A DNA stretch of 5,552 nt from JBLKSS01 sp047607725 (GTDB taxonomy: Bacteria; Pseudomonadota; Gammaproteobacteria; Enterobacterales; Enterobacteriaceae). The stretch covers positions 1 through 5,552 of the forward strand of contig NZ_JBLKSS010000214.1 of the NCBI RefSeq assembly GCF_047607725.1, read 5' to 3'. A program made the position numbers and the translations under genes. Position 1 is the first letter of the stretch, and each line of letters opens with the position of its first letter. Shown here in pieces: positions 4,740 to 5,552 of the stretch. Under the pieces are notes generated by a model. The model was not told the origin of the DNA. It saw only the letters and a list, made by a program, of their open reading frames with translations, and ran no database searches.

Positions 4740-5117
4740 ATGCAAATTTTAATTAATGTACAAAATATAACCATGTCCAGTCTTGAGATCGCTGAACTGG
4801 TTAAAAGCCGTCACAGCGATGTTAAGCGCAGCATAGAAAGACTGGCAAAATCGGCAATAATCCAACTACCGCCAACGGCGTTTTTAGAGAAAATCAGTAA
4901 ATTAGGTATCCCCATGAAGAGAGAGGTCTACGTCTTCACTGGAGAACAAGGTAAGCGAGACAGCGTTGTTGTTGTAGCTCAGCTTTGCCCTGAGTTAACC
5001 GCACTACTGGTTGACCGCTGGCAAGAGCTTGAGAAAAAAGTAGCCATCTCAGCACCGGCGACTCAAACGTTCAATGCCCTCGAAACTAATACTTCCCCCC
5101 CCAAAAGGAGAATGTAA
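4740..5117 (+). CDS. Rha-family phage regulatory protein
   Basis: A 125-residue protein of the Rha family (Phage_pRha domain). Such proteins are found in lambdoid and related prophages; in phage phi-80-type systems Rha affects growth in the absence of integration host factor, and the domain often forms the N-terminus of antirepressors. The family pattern is clear: TMSSLEIAELVKSRHSDVKR (residues 11-30), a variable middle, VYVFTGEQGKRDSVVVVAQL (63-82) and ELTALLVDRWQELEKK (85-100). ATG 4740 is preferred because GAGAG at 4727-4731 lies 8 bases upstream; GTG 4725 would add five residues. The tail after residue 100 is short and low in structure, with no KilA or ANT domain. It crosses a run of eight C bases (5095-5102), a spot prone to indels. 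The stop overlaps the next start (TAATG), so the two are coupled. Confidence 0.88.
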   Translation: MQILINVQNITMSSLEIAELVKSRHSDVKRSIERLAKSAIIQLPPTAFLEKISKLGIPMKREVYVFTGEQGKRDSVVVVAQLCPELTALLVDRWQELEKKVAISAPATQTFNALETNTSPPKRRM

Positions 5118-5224
5118 TGAACGACAACCTTATTCAACTGGCACGTGTCGTAGCTGAGGCAACCGCATCCGCGACAATGAAAGCGTGCATAGAGGCCACG
5201 GGCCACAACGCCGCTGTGCCGTAA
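5117..5224 (+). pseudogene. Small phage gene truncated by the IS66-type element
   Basis: The frame starts at ATG 5117 with a strong ribosome binding site (AAGGAGA, 5105-5111) and overlaps the Rha stop by one base. The product MNDNLIQLARVVAEATASAT, then MKACIEATGHNAAVP, is a regular amphipathic helix followed by an abrupt end. The stop codon TAA (5222-5224) belongs to the terminal GTAA of the insertion element, so only about the first 35 codons of the original gene remain here. The opening resembles N-termini of small phage DNA-binding proteins found next to Rha genes, but I cannot name the family. The remainder should lie beyond the other end of the insertion, outside the window. Confidence 0.7.
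5213..5220. repeat. Predicted copy of the IS target-site duplication
   Basis: IS66-family elements usually make 8-base target duplications. If the element begins at G5221, the duplicated octamer is GCTGTGCC. The second copy would lie beyond the window, so this is a prediction and not an observation. Confidence 0.35.
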
Positions 5225-5552
5225 GCGTACGCCCAGCGCCGTATTGACAGTTATTCAGCAGGGATGGTGAGGTTCCACGGCAGGAGCTCTTTGATTTTGT
5301 TGATGGGATGATCCGCGATAATCGCCAGCACATGGCACAGATACGCTTCCGGCTCCACGCCGTTCAGTTTGCAACTGCCGATCAGCGTATAACATCAGCG
5401 CCGCCCGGTCGCCGCCGCTATCCGAACCGAAGAACAGATAGTTCTTGCGACCCAGGCTTATTACCCGCAGCGTGTTTTCAGCGATATTATTGTCGATCTC
5501 CGCCCAGCCATCGCCGGCGTAGTAGCACAACGCCCGCCAGTGGTTCATCAGG
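5221..5552 (-). mobile_element. IS66-family insertion sequence, one end (partial)
   Basis: The stretch begins with GTAAGCG, the hallmark outer end of IS66-family terminal inverted repeats. It then runs through about 30 noncoding bases to the stop codon of an IS66-type transposase on the minus strand. The element interrupts the reading frame of the small phage gene starting at 5117. Only the end downstream of the transposase gene is visible; the rest, including any accessory tnpA and tnpB genes, lies past 5552. The transposase is frameshifted, so this copy is probably unable to move by itself. Confidence 0.85.
5251..5552 (-). pseudogene. IS66 transposase (TnpC) C-terminal part, frameshifted
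   Basis: Read on the minus strand, the window holds the last 100 or so codons of the DDE transposase of IS66 elements. The first part reads MNHWRALCYYAGDGWAEIDN then NIAENTLRVISLGRKNYLFF and GSDSGGDRAALM; the glutamate in DNNIAEN is the third catalytic acid of the DDE triad. After ALM the frame breaks. One surplus A in AA at 5391-5392 (T on the coding strand) diverts the frame to an early stop at 5255-5257. Ignoring that base restores YTLIGSCKLNGVEPEAYLCH, then VLAIIADHPINKIKELLPWN and LTIPAE, ending at TAA (5253-5251). This is exactly the conserved IS66 C-terminal domain. The product as encoded would lack that domain. The gene continues past the window edge. Confidence 0.88.

Noticed and set aside
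4718..4752. TTGACT as a -35 box for the Rha gene
   Set aside because: No acceptable -10 element lies 16-18 bases downstream; that position falls on and beyond the Rha start codon.
1..5552. CRISPR array or retron
   Set aside because: No regularly spaced direct repeats other than the 33-base coding duplication, and no cas or reverse transcriptase motifs.

Overview
The window reads as a piece of a decaying prophage in a gammaproteobacterium, most likely an Enterobacterales member. The gene types (family A phage DNA polymerase, DUF4406, VRR-NUC, a Rha-type regulator) are usual for temperate phages of that group. Several features show erosion: a polymerase reading frame with no start at its conserved N-terminus, a probable frameshift in a small gene, a tRNA with abnormal D and anticodon arms, a small gene cut by an insertion sequence, and a frameshifted IS66-type transposase. 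That level of decay would suit an insect-symbiont genome such as Sodalis, but this is inference and not shown by the sequence.

Layout. Positions 1-117 are AT-rich and hold no recognisable gene. Positions 118-3544 are a tightly packed plus-strand block: phage DNA polymerase (conserved reading frame from about 118, first ordinary start codon at 235), a 58-codon gene of unknown function that is probably frameshifted, a DUF4406 nucleoside-deoxyribosyltransferase-like protein, a VRR-NUC nuclease, an AT-rich orphan and a small coiled-coil protein. The genes overlap by 1-4 bases or sit within about 20 bases of each other, so they probably form one early replication/nucleotide-metabolism operon.

Positions 3501-4002 are on the minus strand: a DUF1640-like coiled-coil membrane protein with its own strong ribosome binding site, followed 30 bases later by a tRNA-like gene with encoded CCA. 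The tRNA runs antisense into the 3' end of the last plus-strand gene. This pair looks like an independently expressed cargo ('moron') unit. Positions 4003-4316 form a divergent intergenic region with candidate promoters in both directions and a short hairpin.

Positions 4317-5224 return to the plus strand: a small helix-turn-helix protein, a GC-rich hairpin (possible terminator), a Rha-family protein, and the first 35 codons of another phage gene. That gene is interrupted at 5221 by the end of an IS66-family element (terminal GTAAGCG). The rest of the window is the 3' end of the IS66 transposase gene on the minus strand, with a one-base frameshift near 5391.

I see no convincing new multi-gene system. 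The items most worth a second look are the tRNA/DUF1640 unit, the polymerase that has lost exonuclease motif I, and the IS66 junction.
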